Shown here piece by piece: positions 1 to 7,945 of a DNA stretch of 19,816 nucleotides (its first letter is position 1; each line of letters begins with the position of its first letter). The position numbers and the translations under genes are program-made. This DNA comes from Marinobacter sp. (GTDB taxonomy: Bacteria; Pseudomonadota; Gammaproteobacteria; Pseudomonadales; Oleiphilaceae): contig JAEPMM010000013.1 of the NCBI GenBank assembly GCA_017643965.1, positions 1 to 19,816 on the forward strand, given 5' to 3'. The notes under the pieces are model-generated. The model was given only the letters and a program-made list of their open reading frames with translations, was not told the origin of the DNA and ran no database searches.

Positions 1-20
1 ACTGGGATCCGGAGTTCTGA
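1..20 (+). CDS. rimM: RimM, C-terminal fragment (cut by window start)
   Basis: The first bases, read from position 3, encode Trp-Asp-Pro-Glu-Phe followed by TGA at 18-20. The family usually ends in a DWDP-x-F-like tail, and rimM lies directly upstream of trmD in most gammaproteobacteria. RimM is the 16S rRNA processing factor that binds ribosomal protein S19 during 30S assembly. Only five residues are visible, so the call rests on the tail motif plus the position 3 bases before trmD. The rest of the gene, and presumably rpsP, lies outside the window. Confidence 0.8.
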
Positions 21-23
21 CGG

Positions 24-782
24 GTGTGGATTGGCGCAGTCAGTCTGTTCCCGGAAATGTTCGGTGCGGTGACGGAGTTCGGTATTACCGGCAGGGCAGT
101 TCGTGACGGTCTCCTGACCTTCAAGAGCTGGAATCCCCGGGATTTTACCCGCGATCGCCACCGTACGGTGGATGACCGGCCCTATGGTGGCGGTCCTGGT
201 ATGCTGATGAAAATTCAGCCGCTGCGGGATGCAATCCATGCGGCCCGGGAGTCGGCACCTGGCAAGGCCTGTGTGGTGTATCTCTCACCTCAGGGCGAAA
301 CCCTGAACCAGTCGGTGGTTGAGTCGCTTGCGGCGCAAGAGCACCTGATTCTGGTGGCGGGCCGCTATGAGGGTGTTGATGAGCGCCTGATATCGGCGGA
401 AGTCGATCGGGAAGTGTCGCTGGGAGATTTTGTTCTGTCCGGCGGCGAACTGGCAGCCATGGCTGTGATTGATGCGGTTACACGCCTCATCCCCGGAGCG
501 CTGGGTCATGCGCAGTCGGCGGAACAGGACTCGTTTGCCGACGGTTTGCTGGATTGTCCGCACTACACTCGGCCCGAGGTTTACGAAGGTCAGGCGGTGC
601 CGGATGTTTTGTTAGGCGGTCACCATGATCAGATCCGGCGTTGGCGGCTCAAGCAGTCGCTGAGGCGAACCCGGGAGCGACGCCCCGACCTGCTGGAACA
701 GCGGGTGTTTACGGACGAAGAGCGTGAGATGCTGGAAGAAATATTGAACGAACCGGGTGCCTCTGAATCATCAGGGCATTAA
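24..782 (+). CDS. trmD: tRNA (guanine-N1)-methyltransferase TrmD
   Basis: TrmD methylates G37 of tRNAs with G at position 36, using S-adenosylmethionine, and so prevents +1 frameshifting. The 252-residue product follows E. coli TrmD over its whole length: N-terminal MWIGAVSLFPEMF, the HRTVDDRPYGGGPGM block (about 46-60), and the trefoil-knot SAM-binding segments GRYEGVDER (113-121) and SLGDFVLSGGE (132-142). The expected catalytic Asp is present at residue 169 in EQDSF. The start is GTG, 3 bases after the rimM stop, which suggests translational coupling. rplS follows 24 bases downstream in the usual rpsP-rimM-trmD-rplS order. Confidence 0.97.
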   Translation: MWIGAVSLFPEMFGAVTEFGITGRAVRDGLLTFKSWNPRDFTRDRHRTVDDRPYGGGPGMLMKIQPLRDAIHAARESAPGKACVVYLSPQGETLNQSVVESLAAQEHLILVAGRYEGVDERLISAEVDREVSLGDFVLSGGELAAMAVIDAVTRLIPGALGHAQSAEQDSFADGLLDCPHYTRPEVYEGQAVPDVLLGGHHDQIRRWRLKQSLRRTRERRPDLLEQRVFTDEEREMLEEILNEPGASESSGH

Positions 783-806
783 AAGATTGGGTATCAGGAG
801 CAAACG

Positions 807-1163
807 ATGAGCGGCAAGAACAACATCATCAGTCAACTTGAAGCAGAACAGATGACCAAGGAAATCCCTGCGTTCGCGCCGGGTGATACCGTGGTTATCC
901 AAGTTCGTGTAACTGAAGGCAACCGTGAGCGTCTGCAGGCGTTCGAAGGTGTTGTTATCGGTAAGCGTAACCGTGGCATGAACTCGTCCTTCACGGTGCG
1001 TAAGATTTCTTACGGCGTGGGTGTTGAGCGTACGTTCCAGACTCACTCCAAGCTGATCGACAGCATCAGCGTGAAGCGTCGCGGTGACGTGTGTCAGGCC
1101 AAACTTTACTACCTGCGCGACCTGTCTGGTAAGGCAGCTCGTATCAAGGAAAAGCTGGGCTGA
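807..1163 (+). CDS. rplS: 50S ribosomal protein L19
   Basis: L19 sits at the 30S-50S interface. The 118-residue product is close to the 115-residue E. coli protein and carries the family blocks IPAFAPGDTVVIQVRV, ERLQAFEGVVI, KRNRGMNSSFTVRKIS and the basic C-terminal tail. The ATG at 807 is preceded by a good ribosome-binding site, AGGAG at 796-800, with 6 bases between. It is the last gene of the rimM-trmD-rplS operon; a strong terminator begins 26 bases after its stop. Confidence 0.98.
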   Translation: MSGKNNIISQLEAEQMTKEIPAFAPGDTVVIQVRVTEGNRERLQAFEGVVIGKRNRGMNSSFTVRKISYGVGVERTFQTHSKLIDSISVKRRGDVCQAKLYYLRDLSGKAARIKEKLG

Positions 1164-1189
1164 TCGGCATACGCTGGGCAGAGCTTGAG

Positions 1190-1216
1190 AAAAAGGCAGC
1201 CACTGGCTGCCTTTTT
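1190..1216 (+). terminator. Rho-independent terminator after rplS
   Basis: The two arms are 1190-1201 (five A then GGCAGCC) and 1205-1216 (GGCTGCC then five T). They form a perfect 12-bp stem with a 3-base ACT loop. The A tract upstream and T tract downstream make it potentially bidirectional. It closes the rimM-trmD-rplS operon and separates it from xerD. Confidence 0.93.
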
Positions 1217-1226
1217 CGTGTCTGGC

Positions 1227-1235
1227 TGATATAAA
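1227..1235 (+). promoter_or_regulatory. Possible extended -10 promoter for xerD
   Basis: TGATATAAA at 1227-1235 reads as an extended -10 element (TG, one base, TATAAA). It lies just after the rplS terminator and 35 bases before the xerD ATG. I see no -35 hexamer at the usual spacing; extended -10 promoters often lack one. The placement fits, since the terminator upstream means xerD needs its own promoter. Confidence 0.45.
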
Positions 1236-1270
1236 ACAGTGGATCGCTTATCCGACGTCCGGGTGTTCCC

Positions 1271-2203
1271 ATGGTAGTGAAACGCAGAACCCGCCCAGAG
1301 CTCCGGCCCGAAGACGAGGCCGTTATCGGCCGTTTCACCGATGCCATCTGGCTGGAGGACGGGCTGGGCGAGAAAACCCGGATGGCGTACCGCAGTGATC
1401 TTGAGCGTCTTGCGGCGTGGCTGGCGGAACAGCCGGGCCAGCCTCTGCTGACGGCTGTTCGTCGTATCGATTTGCTCGCCTGGATCTCCCGCGGTCTGGC
1501 GGAGGGTGCCAAGACGTCCACGGCGGCTCGTCGGTTGTCCGGGTTGCGCCGTTTTTACCGCTACCTTCTGCGCGAGGGGGTGGTGCGTGAAGACCCGACG
1601 CTGCAGATCGACAGTCCCCGCCTGCCCAGGCGCTTGCCCGACTCGCTGTCCGAGCAGGATGTAGATGCCTTGTTGGCGGAGCCTGATCCGGACAAGCCCA
1701 TCGAGCTGCGGGACAAGGCCATGCTGGAAATCCTCTACGGCTGCGGTTTGCGGGTGTCGGAGCTGACGGAGTTGCGGGTAGACCAGGTGAATCTGCGCCA
1801 GGGTGTGGTGCGCATCACCGGCAAGGGCGGCAAGGAGCGATTGGTGCCGCTCGGCGAGGAGGCCATCGACTGGCTGGTCCAGTATATGAAGCAGGGCCGC
1901 GGTGAGTTGCTCAAGGGGCGGCCGTCCGACGCGCTGTTTCCGGGTAACCGACCGGTGGCAATGACGCGTCAGACGTTCTGGCACCGGATTCGCCATTACG
2001 CCCTGCGGGCCGGTATCCGCAAGCACCTGTCTCCGCACACGTTACGGCATGCCTTTGCAACGCACCTGTTGAATCACGGGGCGGATCTGCGGGTGGTGCA
2101 GATGTTGCTCGGCCACTCGGACCTCTCCACCACGCAAATATATACCCACGTTGCCCGTCAGCGTTTACAGTCCCTGCATCAGGCTCATCATCCCCGTGGC
2201 TGA
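1271..2203 (+). CDS. xerD: Tyrosine recombinase XerD
   Basis: XerD acts with XerC at the dif site to resolve chromosome dimers, under control of FtsK. The 310-residue product has an N-terminal core-binding (SAM-like) domain (about 20-105) and a C-terminal catalytic domain. All active-site residues are visible: Arg161 in GLRVSEL, Lys185 in TGKGGKERL, His256 and Arg259 in HTLRHAF, His282 in LLGHSDL, and the nucleophile Tyr291 in TQIYTH. The C-terminal tail ending LHQAHHPRG resembles XerD rather than XerC, and dsbC follows as it does in E. coli and Pseudomonas. It is slightly longer than the 298-residue E. coli protein at the N-terminus. The ribosome-binding site before the ATG is weak. Confidence 0.95.
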   Translation: MVVKRRTRPELRPEDEAVIGRFTDAIWLEDGLGEKTRMAYRSDLERLAAWLAEQPGQPLLTAVRRIDLLAWISRGLAEGAKTSTAARRLSGLRRFYRYLLREGVVREDPTLQIDSPRLPRRLPDSLSEQDVDALLAEPDPDKPIELRDKAMLEILYGCGLRVSELTELRVDQVNLRQGVVRITGKGGKERLVPLGEEAIDWLVQYMKQGRGELLKGRPSDALFPGNRPVAMTRQTFWHRIRHYALRAGIRKHLSPHTLRHAFATHLLNHGADLRVVQMLLGHSDLSTTQIYTHVARQRLQSLHQAHHPRG

Positions 2204-2338
2204 AATGGCCGCTTTCGGGTAAGGTTGTTAGCCCGGGTTCGGGGTCTGAACTTTAGCGGCGTCAGCGTGTCGCAATAGACTGTCCCGGCGCACGGTCTGT
2301 AGACCGGATGCATCTGTTAACTGAGAGCGGAAGTCCCT

Positions 2339-3085
2339 ATGTTTGCCAGAAATCTGATCAAATCCACCCTGTCCATTCTGTTGCTGATGGCCGGTCTGAT
2401 CGGCGTGCACGCTGCCACTGCCAGCGAGACCGAAGACGCCATTGCCGAACGGCTGACCAAGGCCGTTCCGGGCCTCCGTATTTCGGAAGTGCGCGAGTCC
2501 GAGGCGCCTGGTCTGTACGAAGTCGAGAGCAATAACGGTGACACCATCTACACCACCAAAGACGGTGGCTACCTGCTGACCGGTGACCTCCTGCAGATTA
2601 CCGAGAGCGGCATCGCCAATGTGTCGGAACGGAATCGCGCTGATCAGCGCAAAAAGCAGATGGCGGCGTTCGGCGATAAAGGTTTGATCAGCTTTCCTGC
2701 GGACGGCGAAGAAAAAGCGGAAATTGCCGTGTTCACCGATATCGACTGCCCCTACTGCCGGAAAATGCACGACGAGGTGCCGGAGCTGAACCGCTATGGC
2801 ATCACCGTGCACTACTACGGTTTTCCGCGTTCCGGCCCCAACACCGCCTCGTTCAACAAATACGTCTCGGTATGGTGCAATGAAGATCAGCAGGGTGCCA
2901 TGGACGACGCCAAGGCGGGCAAGCGGGTTGAGGGCGCCAGCTGCGACAACCCGGTGCGCGAGCAGTATAATCTCGGCGGCCAGGTGGGTGTCACCGGCAC
3001 CCCGGCCATCGTCCTGGAGGACGGCAACATGGTGCGTGGTTACGTTCCGGCGAAGCAACTGGCCGAGGGCCTCGGTCTCCTGTAA
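2339..3085 (+). CDS. dsbC: Thiol:disulfide interchange protein DsbC
   Basis: This is a periplasmic disulfide isomerase that corrects wrong disulfides and is kept reduced by DsbD. The 248-residue precursor has a signal peptide (basic start, hydrophobic stretch about 8-24, likely cleavage near residue 26). A dimerisation domain follows (about 30-95), then a thioredoxin-fold domain with the active site CPYC (Cys137, Cys140). The second, structural cysteine pair is at Cys180 and Cys202. The cis-proline loop is GTP (Pro222), as in DsbC. The 135 bases between xerD and dsbC hold a small CGGTCT/AGACCG inverted repeat (2293-2306) and nothing else I can name. xerD-dsbC adjacency is conserved in gammaproteobacteria. 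Confidence 0.95.
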   Translation: MFARNLIKSTLSILLLMAGLIGVHAATASETEDAIAERLTKAVPGLRISEVRESEAPGLYEVESNNGDTIYTTKDGGYLLTGDLLQITESGIANVSERNRADQRKKQMAAFGDKGLISFPADGEEKAEIAVFTDIDCPYCRKMHDEVPELNRYGITVHYYGFPRSGPNTASFNKYVSVWCNEDQQGAMDDAKAGKRVEGASCDNPVREQYNLGGQVGVTGTPAIVLEDGNMVRGYVPAKQLAEGLGLL

Positions 3086-3093
3086 TTCGGGGC

Positions 3094-3122
3094 TTATTCA
3101 GTGTGCTCTTAACCGGTATACT
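3094..3122 (+). promoter_or_regulatory. Likely sigma-70 promoter for hom-thrC
   Basis: TATACT at 3117-3122 is a near-consensus -10 hexamer placed in the short gap after dsbC. The region 17 bases upstream (TTATTC, 3094-3099) is only a weak -35 match. Transcription would start near 3129, leaving a leader of about 60 bases before the TTG at 3188. The call rests mainly on the -10. Confidence 0.5.
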
Positions 3123-3187
3123 ATCGCCCCTTGAAACAAGCCCAAGAAAACCCATCAGCACCCCCAAGCGGGACCAGAGGTGAAAGT

Positions 3188-4489
3188 TTGAAAGACGTCA
3201 GTGTCGGAATCTGCGGATTGGGAACCGTCGGCGGCGGTACGTTCAACGTGCTGACCCGTAATGCCACGCTCATTGCCGGCCGGGCCGGCTGCAACATCCG
3301 CATCAGCCGGGTTGCCAGCCGAACCCGTCGAGATGATATTGATCTGGGCGATACGCCGTTCAGTACCGACATTTTTGACGTGGTCAACGATCCCGCCATC
3401 GACGTCGTGGTAGAGCTTATTGGTGGGTACGAAACCGCTCGCGAACTGGTGCTTGCCGCCATTCGCAACGGCAAGCACGTGGTGACCGCCAACAAGGCGC
3501 TGATCGCGGTGCACGGCAACGAGATCTTCGAAGCCGCCGAGCAAGCGGGTGTTATCGTCGCCTACGAAGCCGGTGTGGCCGGTGGCATCCCGGTGATCAA
3601 GGCAGTGCGTGAAGGCATGGCCGCCAACCGTATTGACTGGATCGCCGGGATCATCAACGGCACCGGCAACTACATTCTCACCGAGATGCGCGCCGGCCGC
3701 GAATTCGCCGAGGTGCTGAAGGAGGCCCAGGACCTGGTCTACGCCGAGGCAGACCCCACCTTCGATGTGGAAGGCATCGACGCCGCGCACAAGCTGACCA
3801 TTCTGGCGTCGGCCGGTTTCGGCGTTCCGCTGCAGTTCGAGAAAGCCTACACTGAAGGGATTTCCCAGATCACGCCCTACGATATTGCCCATGCCGAACT
3901 GCTGGGTTATCGCATCAAGCACCTGGGCATTGCCCGTCGTCGTGACGATGGAATCGAGTTGCGGGTCCATCCCACTCTGGTGCCGCGAAGCCACCTGATC
4001 GCTCAGGTAGACGGCGTTCTCAACGCGGTCCTGGTGGACGGCGATGCGGTCGGCCAGACCATGTATTACGGGCCGGGCGCCGGCGACGAGGCTACCGCGT
4101 CCGCGGTGATTGCCGATATTGTCGATGTGGCCCGCACCGTGGCAGCCCAGAGCAGCCAGCGGGTGCCGTATCTCGGCTTCGACCCGTCAGCGCTGGAGAA
4201 TCTTGACGTTCTGTCCATGGAAGACGTGCAGTCTGCCTACTACCTGCGTATCACCGCGCTGGATCGTCCCGGCGTGCTGGCCAAAGTGGCGTCCATTCTC
4301 AGCGAGCACGGCATCAACATCGAATCGATCATGCAGAAAGAGTCGGAGCTGAAAGACGGCCGCATTCCGGTCATTATCCTGACTCATACGGTTCAGGAGC
4401 GGCAGATCAACCGCGCCATTGAGGAACTGGAAGCGCTGACCGACATCGATGGTCAGGTGGTACGCATCCGCGCTGAAAACTTTAACTGA
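3188..4489 (+). CDS. hom: Homoserine dehydrogenase
   Basis: This NAD(P)H-dependent enzyme reduces aspartate semialdehyde to homoserine, feeding threonine and methionine synthesis. The N-terminal dinucleotide-binding loop is GICGLGTVGGG (residues 7-17). The central catalytic domain carries EAGVAGGIPVIKA, IINGTGNYIL and the AEADPTFDVEGIDAAHKLTI block. A C-terminal ACT domain (about 350-425) contains LDRPGVLAKVASILSEHGI, and in this family it usually mediates feedback by threonine. I chose the TTG at 3188, giving 433 residues starting MKDVSVGI, because it matches the Pseudomonas-type N-terminus and has AGAGGTG (3176-3182) just upstream. The frame is also open from a TTG at 3131, but those 19 extra residues look non-conserved. 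thrC follows 11 bases later. Confidence 0.93.
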   Translation: MKDVSVGICGLGTVGGGTFNVLTRNATLIAGRAGCNIRISRVASRTRRDDIDLGDTPFSTDIFDVVNDPAIDVVVELIGGYETARELVLAAIRNGKHVVTANKALIAVHGNEIFEAAEQAGVIVAYEAGVAGGIPVIKAVREGMAANRIDWIAGIINGTGNYILTEMRAGREFAEVLKEAQDLVYAEADPTFDVEGIDAAHKLTILASAGFGVPLQFEKAYTEGISQITPYDIAHAELLGYRIKHLGIARRRDDGIELRVHPTLVPRSHLIAQVDGVLNAVLVDGDAVGQTMYYGPGAGDEATASAVIADIVDVARTVAAQSSQRVPYLGFDPSALENLDVLSMEDVQSAYYLRITALDRPGVLAKVASILSEHGINIESIMQKESELKDGRIPVIILTHTVQERQINRAIEELEALTDIDGQVVRIRAENFN

Positions 4490-4500
4490 CAGGTACGCAT

Positions 4501-5901
4501 GTGAGATACATCAGTACACGGGGCGAAGCACCCGCACTGGGCTTTGAAGAGGTTCTGCTGACGGGGCTGGCGACCGATGGCGGCCTGTATGTGCCGGAGT
4601 CGCTGCCGCATTTCAGTCTGGAAGAAATCCGCAGCTGGCGTGGCCTGTCCTACAGCGAACTGGCATTCAATGTCATGTACCCGTTTGTGGACGACGCCAT
4701 CCCTGCCGATGATTTCCGCACGATGCTGGACGAAACCTATAGCGTGTTTGCCCATCAGGCGGTGGCGCCGCTGGTTCAGCTCGACAGCAACGAATGGGTG
4801 ATGGAGCTGTTCCGTGGTCCGACCCTGGCGTTCAAGGATTTTGCCCTGCAGTTGCTGGGGCGTCTGCTCGACTATGTGCTGGAAAAGCGCCAGCAACACG
4901 TGGTCATCATGGGGGCGACGTCCGGTGACACCGGCTCCGCCGCGATCGAAGGCTGCCGCCGTTATGAGCACGTGGACATCTTCATTCTTCACCCCCACGA
5001 GCGGGTGTCTGAGGTGCAGCGTCGCCAGATGACCACGGTCAGGGGTGACAATATCCACAACATCGCGGTGCGCGGCAATTTTGACGACTGCCAGCGCATG
5101 GTCCAAGAGAGCTTCGGCAACCAGTCGTTCCTCGGTGGCAAGACCCAGTTGGCGGCGGTGAACTCCATCAACTGGGCGCGGATCATGGCCCAGATCGTCT
5201 ATTACTTCCAGGCGTCGCTGGCGCTGGGTGGTCCGGATCGCAGCATGGCGTTCTCGGTACCGACAGGCAATTTCGGTGATATTTTCGCCGGCTACCTGGC
5301 TAAGAAAATGGGGCTGCCGATTTCCCAGCTGGTGATCGCCACCAACCGCAATGACATTCTTCATCGCTTCATGAGTGGCAACAAGTACGAGCAACATCAG
5401 CTTGAGCACACCCTGTCGCCGAGCATGGACATCATGGTGTCGAGCAATTTCGAGCGCCTGTTGTTTGATCTGCATGGCCGTGATGGCGCGGCGGTCAAGC
5501 TGTTGCTGGAGAACGCCGCCAAGGGCCCGGTCAGCATCGAAGACTATCGCTGGCGCCATGCCCGCAAGCTGTTTGACAGTGATGCGGTGGATGACAAGGC
5601 CACCTGCGACACCATTCGCGAGATCTTTGATCGCAACGAATACCTGCTCGACCCGCACACCGCTATCGGTGTGCGCGCAGCGCGCAACTGTCGCCGTGAC
5701 CAGGCCGTGCCGATGATCACCCTCGGCACCGCCCATCCGGCCAAGTTCCCGGATGCCATTGCCGAATCCGGACTGAGCGTAACGCCTGAACTGCCGGCCC
5801 ACATGGCGGACCTGTTCGAGCGGGAAGAGCGCTACACGGTGTTGGACAACAACATCGCGGGCGTTCAGGAATTCATCGCTAAGAACTGGAAGAATACCTG
5901 A
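4501..5901 (+). CDS. thrC: Threonine synthase
   Basis: This pyridoxal-phosphate enzyme converts O-phosphohomoserine to threonine. The 466-residue product matches the long threonine synthase type of Pseudomonas. It starts MRYISTRGEAPALGF, has the PLP lysine in GPTLAFKDFALQLLGR (Lys112), the phosphate-binding-like GATSGDTGSAAIEG block, and later SVPTGNFGDIFAGYLA and SPSMDIMVSSNFERL. The start is GTG with AGG at 4491-4493. An ATG two bases earlier (4499) is followed at once by TGA in its own frame. Upstream hom and downstream recJ (6 bases away) lie on the same strand and are probably co-transcribed. Confidence 0.96.
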   Translation: MRYISTRGEAPALGFEEVLLTGLATDGGLYVPESLPHFSLEEIRSWRGLSYSELAFNVMYPFVDDAIPADDFRTMLDETYSVFAHQAVAPLVQLDSNEWVMELFRGPTLAFKDFALQLLGRLLDYVLEKRQQHVVIMGATSGDTGSAAIEGCRRYEHVDIFILHPHERVSEVQRRQMTTVRGDNIHNIAVRGNFDDCQRMVQESFGNQSFLGGKTQLAAVNSINWARIMAQIVYYFQASLALGGPDRSMAFSVPTGNFGDIFAGYLAKKMGLPISQLVIATNRNDILHRFMSGNKYEQHQLEHTLSPSMDIMVSSNFERLLFDLHGRDGAAVKLLLENAAKGPVSIEDYRWRHARKLFDSDAVDDKATCDTIREIFDRNEYLLDPHTAIGVRAARNCRRDQAVPMITLGTAHPAKFPDAIAESGLSVTPELPAHMADLFEREERYTVLDNNIAGVQEFIAKNWKNT

Positions 5902-5907
5902 CCCGGT

Positions 5908-7644
5908 ATGACCCCAAAAAAGATCCTGCGTCGCCCCCAGCCTGACCACCTCAACGGCTGGGGGCAAAACCTGCCTCCGCTGCTTCGCCGGCTGTACGCC
6001 GCCCGGGGCGTCACCTCTGACGATCAGCTCAGCTACACCCTGAAGCACCTGGCCTCGCCGCTGGCGTTGCGCGGCATTGATCGCGCGGTCGAGCTGCTGG
6101 CGCAAGCCATTGCCGGCCAGCAACGGGTGATGATCCTGGGGGATTTCGACGCCGACGGTGCCACCAGCACCGCGGTCGCCATGCTGGGGCTGTCGATGCT
6201 CGGTCTGAAAAGCATTGATTTCCGCGTGCCGAGCCGGTTTTCCGACGGCTACGGTCTGACGCCGGGCATCATCCATCGGTTGCAGGACGAAGGCGAACTG
6301 CCCGATCTGATGGTGACGGTAGATAACGGCATTGCCGCGGTGGAAGGTGTTCGCGCCGCGAAAGAGCTTGGTATCCGCGTGGTGGTGACCGATCACCACC
6401 TGGCGGGCGACACCCTGCCGGAGGCAGATGCCATCGTGAACCCGAACCAGCCGGGCTGCCCGTTCCTCAGCAAACATGCCGCCGGCGTTGGCGTGATGTT
6501 CTATGTGCTGACCGCCCTGCGCAAGCACCTGCGGGAGCAGGGCAGGTTGCCGGAACCGCAGCCCAACCTCGGTACGCTGCTGGATCTGGTGGCACTGGGG
6601 ACCGTGGCCGACGTGGTGCCGCTGGATCACAACAACCGTATTTTTGTCGAGCAGGGGCTGCGCCGCATACGTCAGGGCGAGGCCCGCCCGGGTATTCTGG
6701 CACTGCTGGAAGTGGCGGGGCGCGATCACACGGCCATCAGCTCCACCGACCTGGGATTTGTGGTGGGACCGCGTCTCAACGCCGCCGGCCGACTGGACGA
6801 CATGAGTATCGGCATCGCCTGCCTGCTGGCAGACAGCCCGGACGAGGCGCGCAGGCTGGCCCGTGAGCTGGACACCTTCAACCGCGAGCGTCGCACCATC
6901 GAAAAGGACATGAAAGCTCAGGCCCAGGATCTGCTGGCCTCCATGTCTCTGGACGTTGAAGGATTGCCCTGGGGCCTGGCGCTGTTCGACCCGGACTGGC
7001 ACCAGGGTGTCATCGGCATCCTTGCCGCCCGCATCCGCGAGCAGACCCACCGCCCGACCGTCGCCTTTGCCGCCGACGACAACGGTGAAGACATAAAGGG
7101 CTCGGCCCGCTCCATCCCCGGCCTGCACATCCGTGACGCACTCGCAGTCGTGGATGCCCGTCATCCCGGCCTGATGAAAAAATTCGGTGGCCACGCCATG
7201 GCCGCCGGCATGACGCTGGCCCGGGCAGACCTGGACACCTTCTGTGAAGCTTTCGACAAAGCCGTACGGGATACCCTTACCGCGGAGGACCTGGAAGCCG
7301 CCATCGTCACCGACGGCCCGCTGACCAGCCAGGAACTGAACCTCGATACCGCCACCCTGCTCAAGCGCGCCGGCCCTTGGGGGCAGCATTTCCCGGAGCC
7401 GCTGTTCGATGGCGAATTCCGTGTGGTCAGCCAGCGCATCGTGGGCGAAAACCACCTGAAACTGGTGCTTCAGCCCGCGGACGGCAACGGCATTGTCGAT
7501 GGCATCGCCTTCAATACCGGCCCGGAAGTGCCGGACTACACCCGAACCGGGGCGAGAGTGGTGTACAAGCCCGATTCCAATACCTTCCGTGGGCGCACGA
7601 ACCTGCAGTTGCTGGTGGACTATCTGGAACCGCTGAGTTCCTGA
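5908..7644 (+). CDS. recJ: Single-stranded-DNA-specific exonuclease RecJ
   Basis: RecJ is a 5'-3' single-strand exonuclease used in RecF-pathway recombination, mismatch repair and base-excision repair. The 578-residue product matches the 577-residue E. coli enzyme. DHH-family motifs are clear: GDFDADGATS (Asp79, Asp81, Asp83), VTVDNGIAA, the DHH triad at 162-164, and VALGTVADVVPL. The DHHA1 domain carries GGHAMAAG (427-434), and an OB-like C-terminal domain follows. The ATG comes 6 bases after the thrC stop with no obvious ribosome-binding site, suggesting coupling to thrC translation. Spacing makes it the last gene of hom-thrC-recJ. Confidence 0.96.
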   Translation: MTPKKILRRPQPDHLNGWGQNLPPLLRRLYAARGVTSDDQLSYTLKHLASPLALRGIDRAVELLAQAIAGQQRVMILGDFDADGATSTAVAMLGLSMLGLKSIDFRVPSRFSDGYGLTPGIIHRLQDEGELPDLMVTVDNGIAAVEGVRAAKELGIRVVVTDHHLAGDTLPEADAIVNPNQPGCPFLSKHAAGVGVMFYVLTALRKHLREQGRLPEPQPNLGTLLDLVALGTVADVVPLDHNNRIFVEQGLRRIRQGEARPGILALLEVAGRDHTAISSTDLGFVVGPRLNAAGRLDDMSIGIACLLADSPDEARRLARELDTFNRERRTIEKDMKAQAQDLLASMSLDVEGLPWGLALFDPDWHQGVIGILAARIREQTHRPTVAFAADDNGEDIKGSARSIPGLHIRDALAVVDARHPGLMKKFGGHAMAAGMTLARADLDTFCEAFDKAVRDTLTAEDLEAAIVTDGPLTSQELNLDTATLLKRAGPWGQHFPEPLFDGEFRVVSQRIVGENHLKLVLQPADGNGIVDGIAFNTGPEVPDYTRTGARVVYKPDSNTFRGRTNLQLLVDYLEPLSS

Positions 7645-7658
7645 TTTGCCGTGGATTT

Positions 7659-7690
7659 GTCGGATTACGAGGCGTCGCTTCTAATCCGAC
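7659..7690. repeat. REP-like hairpin downstream of recJ
   Basis: The arms GTCGGATTA (7659-7667) and TAATCCGAC (7682-7690) pair perfectly over 9 bp. Inside them, GAGGC (7669-7673) and GCTTC (7677-7681) pair with one G-T wobble around a GTC loop. Only C7668 is bulged. The arms resemble a GTCGGATTA/TAATCCGAC palindrome that I recall as common between genes in many proteobacteria. There is no T tract, so it is not a standard terminator. A weak terminator-like ACCCG-gag-CGGGT follows at 7701-7713. Confidence 0.6.
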
Positions 7691-7727
7691 CAACGGACTG
7701 ACCCGGAGCGGGTTTGCACCTAAGCCT

Positions 7728-7837
7728 GCCGGTTTCGGGGTGGGGGGCGCTTTTCTGCAGGGACAAAGGTGTCTGAGCGCAGCGAGTTCTTTTCCCGAAA
7801 GAAAAGCGACCCCCACCCCGGAACCAGCCCCCACCGA
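7728..7837 (+). repeat. Structured intergenic repeat, copy 1
   Basis: This is one of two related elements in the window; the other is at 11415-11518. A 35-base core (7765-7799) is identical in both. The flanks 7728-7756 and 7800-7828 pair as a 29-position stem with two mismatches (7747/7809 and 7730/7826) and one G-T wobble. Within the 43-base loop, 7760-7768 can pair with 7789-7796 with one bulge. Homology to copy 2 continues to the CACCGA at 7832-7837. It lies between recJ and prfB, on the same strand as both. I see no open frame of interest in it. Confidence 0.8.
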
Positions 7838-7892
7838 CAGGGACCGGCAAAACAAGCCAATCCCACAGGCTGATTTACAATCAGAATTCCGG

Positions 7893-7898
7893 TAGAAT
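7893..7898 (+). promoter_or_regulatory. Possible -10 element for prfB
   Basis: TAGAAT at 7893-7898 is a good -10 hexamer 48 bases before the prfB start. A TTTACA at 7874-7879 is only 13 bases upstream, too close for a normal -35, so the promoter call is weak. The hexamer lies inside a direct repeat of AGAATTCCG (7883-7891 and 7894-7902, 11-base period). Confidence 0.3.
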
Positions 7899-7945
7899 TC
7901 CGCCTCTGTTTTTACTCTCCATTTTCAAGAGCGAGTAAGGGTTTC

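Noticed and set aside
1109..2038. 309-codon minus-strand frame opposite xerD
   Set aside because: It is antisense to a recombinase with all catalytic residues present and has no recognisable features.
4453..7455. 1000-codon open frame on the minus strand across thrC and recJ
   Set aside because: It is fully antisense to two well-conserved genes, has no recognisable domain, and its His/Gln/Gly/Val/Arg-rich make-up is typical of antisense frames in GC-rich DNA.
7701..7716. ACCCG-gag-CGGGT as a terminator for recJ
   Set aside because: The stem is only 5 bp and the T tract only three bases, too weak to call.
7377..7895. 172-codon plus-strand frame across the recJ end and the intergenic repeats
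   Set aside because: It runs through recJ in another frame and then through the hairpin repeat, and has no recognisable domain.
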